Shown here: one piece after another, positions 62,347-64,000 of the stretch | How the letters are laid out: every line of letters starts with the position of its first letter | How positions within the stretch are numbered: the first letter of the stretch is position 1 | Program-made: the position numbers and the translations under genes | Notes under the pieces: model-generated | The model's database searches: none | Told to the model about the DNA's origin: nothing | Seen by the model: the letters and a program-made list of their open reading frames with translations, nothing else | Assembly: GCA_009829735.1 (NCBI GenBank) | Contig: CM020619.1 | Coordinates: 7,740,375 to 7,804,374 of the forward strand | Source of the DNA: Pyropia yezoensis | Lineage: Eukaryota; Rhodophyta; Bangiophyceae; Bangiales; Bangiaceae | Length of the DNA stretch: 64,000 nt | Direction: 5' to 3'

Positions 62347-62928
62347 CTCTTCACCGTTCCCGCGGCCGCCTTCCCCCCTCCCACCCCCTCCCCTAAACAC
62401 CAGCGCCACCACCGGCCTCCCCGACACACGTAGCCACAGCTGCCTGTGGCCTACTCCCCCCCCCCCCACACGCGTCCACGCGGCCGCATGCCCCGGGCTC
62501 CCCCCCTCCAAAAACACCGTCGCCGCCACCGCCCCCCCCAAAAAAACGTGCCTACAGCTGCCTGAATGAGCTCGCCGTCGCATCGGGGGAGAGTGTGTAG
62601 GGGCCAATAGCCTCGGGTCGGGTCGGGTTCTGAGTTCTTTGCGAGGGGGACCGGCGGGCATAGCTGGTCTTGCACGTTCTCTTGCTTCTTTGTTCTGTCT
62701 TTGGCTCATTTTTTCCCTCTGTTGTGAGCCGCCGCCTTGGCGGTCGCCAAGACCACCGCCTTGGCCTCGGTTGCCACAGCCGCCGCGTCCACCGTCGGCG
62801 CGGTGGCGCCGACGACACCGCCCCATGTCCACCGTTCCCGCGGCCGCCTGCCCCCCTCCCCCCCCCTCCTCCAAACACCAGCGCCACAACCGGCCTCCCC
62901 GACACACGTAGCCACAGCTGCCTGCTCC
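62347..62928. repeat. Locally repeated ACACGTAGCCACAGCTGCCTG segment
   Basis: About 100 bp ending in CACAGCTGCCTG occurs at 62347-62448 and again at 62830-62928 (shared CACCGTTCCCGCGGCCGCCT, AAACACCAGCGCCAC, CCGGCCTCCCCGACACACG). A third shorter unit ends at 62566. Copy 2 of the 165-bp dispersed repeat lies between them. Confidence 0.75.
62567..62732. repeat. Dispersed 165-bp repeat, copy 2
   Basis: Same orientation as 38392-38556, about 92% identical, with one single-base indel. The flanking sequences differ, so the repeat is mobile or was copied as a unit. Confidence 0.85.
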
Positions 62929-62929
62929 T

Positions 62930-64000
62930 CTCGTTCTTCTCTACCAGAAAGTGCAAATATACTGCATCTCGAGCAGTACACTGAGTCATTGAATCTACGT
63001 AATCGAGAATGGTCGACAATAGGTACAGCTTGGCTACGAGCGACACCGTCGCACCTCTGGCAAGTGCGTTACTTGTACGCTCCAGGGCTGACCGCATCAG
63101 TTTCGTGTGGCCATCCCACGCATGGACGGGTGGGCGGTTGTCAACGCCAGCCGCCATGAAGGATGCGATCATCGGGAGAGCTTGCTTTGCCCCAGGAAAT
63201 CGACGCGGGCCTCACAGACTGCACGAGCTATTTCACTTTTCGGGACTTGCGCAGATCAGAGCGACATCAAGTGTGCTTTGCAACAGTTATCAGCCAACCG
63301 TATGGCCAGAAATCGAAATCCCGTCAACCTGTTGCAACTCGCTGTTGCTGTTCTACTCATCAGCCAAAAACTCAGAGAACTGCATAGTCTAACCTTCCTA
63401 TATATATATATATGCTCGTGCAGTCTCCGCTAATTTTCGGAGACAAAGCCAACGACCTTCCGACACTAAACTTCATTTCTTTCCAAGGATAACGAAAGAG
63501 AGCTGGTGAACGAGAGGATTTTGGCGTCCGTCCGATTGTGCAGAGAGACTCAGTTCGTAACAAAACACCCTGTGGCGGCGGGGCAGTGACGCGAGGCACC
63601 GACGCGCAGTTCGGTGTAACGGCTCTGCCGGCGTGGCTCGCGTCTCTTCTTGCTCGCCCTCATCTTGCTGTCACAGGAGAACGACAACGCTCGCAGGAGG
63701 AGGACACTAGTCAAGAAGATAGATAGGTAGCTGGTGGTGCACTGTATTTGTCATAACTATAGGCTCTTAACACAGAATAATAGTCCATGTTAGCTACGCG
63801 CATTGTGGCAGTGCTTCGGACCGGAATTGCTCAACTTGTACGTCTACCCGTTACACTTACGCACCGTATGCGCCGCTGTCGAGATCCACTCGAGGCTGCC
63901 GTTTTACGCACGTTACGTAAGGCGCGCTCGCTTGCAAGCTGGCACCGCAGCGCAGTGCTCCTCACGACTCCCGGGATCCACCGCGAGGGCTGTTGCTGCC
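62930..64000. other. Right-end region, one weak minus frame, hairpin and TA repeat
   Basis: A minus frame from 63172 down to about 62930 is protein-like (WDGHTKLMRSALERTSNALA, VAKLYLLSTILDYVDSM) and faintly like a non-LTR reverse transcriptase C-terminus, but too short to call. TA repeats lie at 63399-63413. GTCTCCG-loop-CGGAGAC forms a 7-bp hairpin at 63423-63444. A Glu/Gln-rich plus frame ends at 63726. Confidence 0.3.

Noticed and set aside
62930..63172. Non-LTR reverse-transcriptase fragment
   Set aside because: Resemblance is limited to a helical stretch; no YxDD box or endonuclease in the window.
1..64000. CRISPR arrays, rRNA genes, bacterial operons
   Set aside because: Tandem repeats present have no unique equal-length spacers; no rRNA-like or Shine-Dalgarno-linked gene clusters were seen.

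Overview
The window looks like nuclear DNA of a very GC-rich eukaryote. The cellular genes, transposon families and structure best fit an alga, and my guess is a bangiophyte red alga of the Porphyra/Pyropia type. That assignment is inference: no rRNA or organelle marker is present. Supporting points are long GC-rich reading frames with few introns, abundant CCG/GGC low-complexity tracts and minisatellites, eukaryotic genes (ESCRT-II SNF8, RCC1 repeats, a MAP-kinase tail, a MYB repeat, a GST with a transit-peptide-like leader), and many eukaryotic transposons. I found no tRNA, rRNA or CRISPR array.

Layout. 1-2.1 kb: left-edge retroelement gag-like frame and a truncated PIF/Harbinger transposase. 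2.5-3.5 kb: Ala/Asp-rich low-complexity frame. 4.1-7.0 kb: large P-loop NTPase plus putative restriction-endonuclease-fold protein of the Crinkler-RHS (CR) effector type. 7.6-8.7 kb: MAP-kinase C-terminus converging on a MYB R3 repeat. 10.6-13.1 kb: broken CR-type kinase gene abutting broken RCC1 repeats. 15.0-16.3 kb: six-TM Frag1/DRAM/Sfk1-like protein. 18.5-20.3 kb: dead pogo/Tigger transposase. 21.25-22.52 kb: non-autonomous TIR element. 25.5-30.2 kb: decayed Ty3/gypsy chromovirus. 30.65-33.7 kb: decayed minus-strand frames of unknown function. 34.5-38.1 kb: decayed Plavaka-like (CMC) transposase with terminal repeats. 41.49-46.35 kb: nearly intact, young Ty1/copia element inserted in a minisatellite. 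48.3-49.7 kb: hypothetical protein. 51.9-52.6 kb: frameshifted SNF8. 54.5-56.4 kb: DEDDh exonuclease with two Cys/His modules. 56.7-57.6 kb: GST. 58.36-60.15 kb: second TIR element. 60-64 kb: minisatellites, a 32-bp perfect palindrome and dispersed repeats.

The best-supported intact coding regions are the NTPase/nuclease, the Frag1/DRAM-like protein, the copia gag-pol (one amber codon), the exonuclease and the GST. Most of the rest is mobile DNA at different stages of decay. Two CR-type effector genes lie close together on one strand. The copia element appears to prime from an initiator-tRNA half molecule. Repeated frameshifts in otherwise ordinary genes (SNF8, RCC1) mean either pseudogenes or uncorrected assembly indels.
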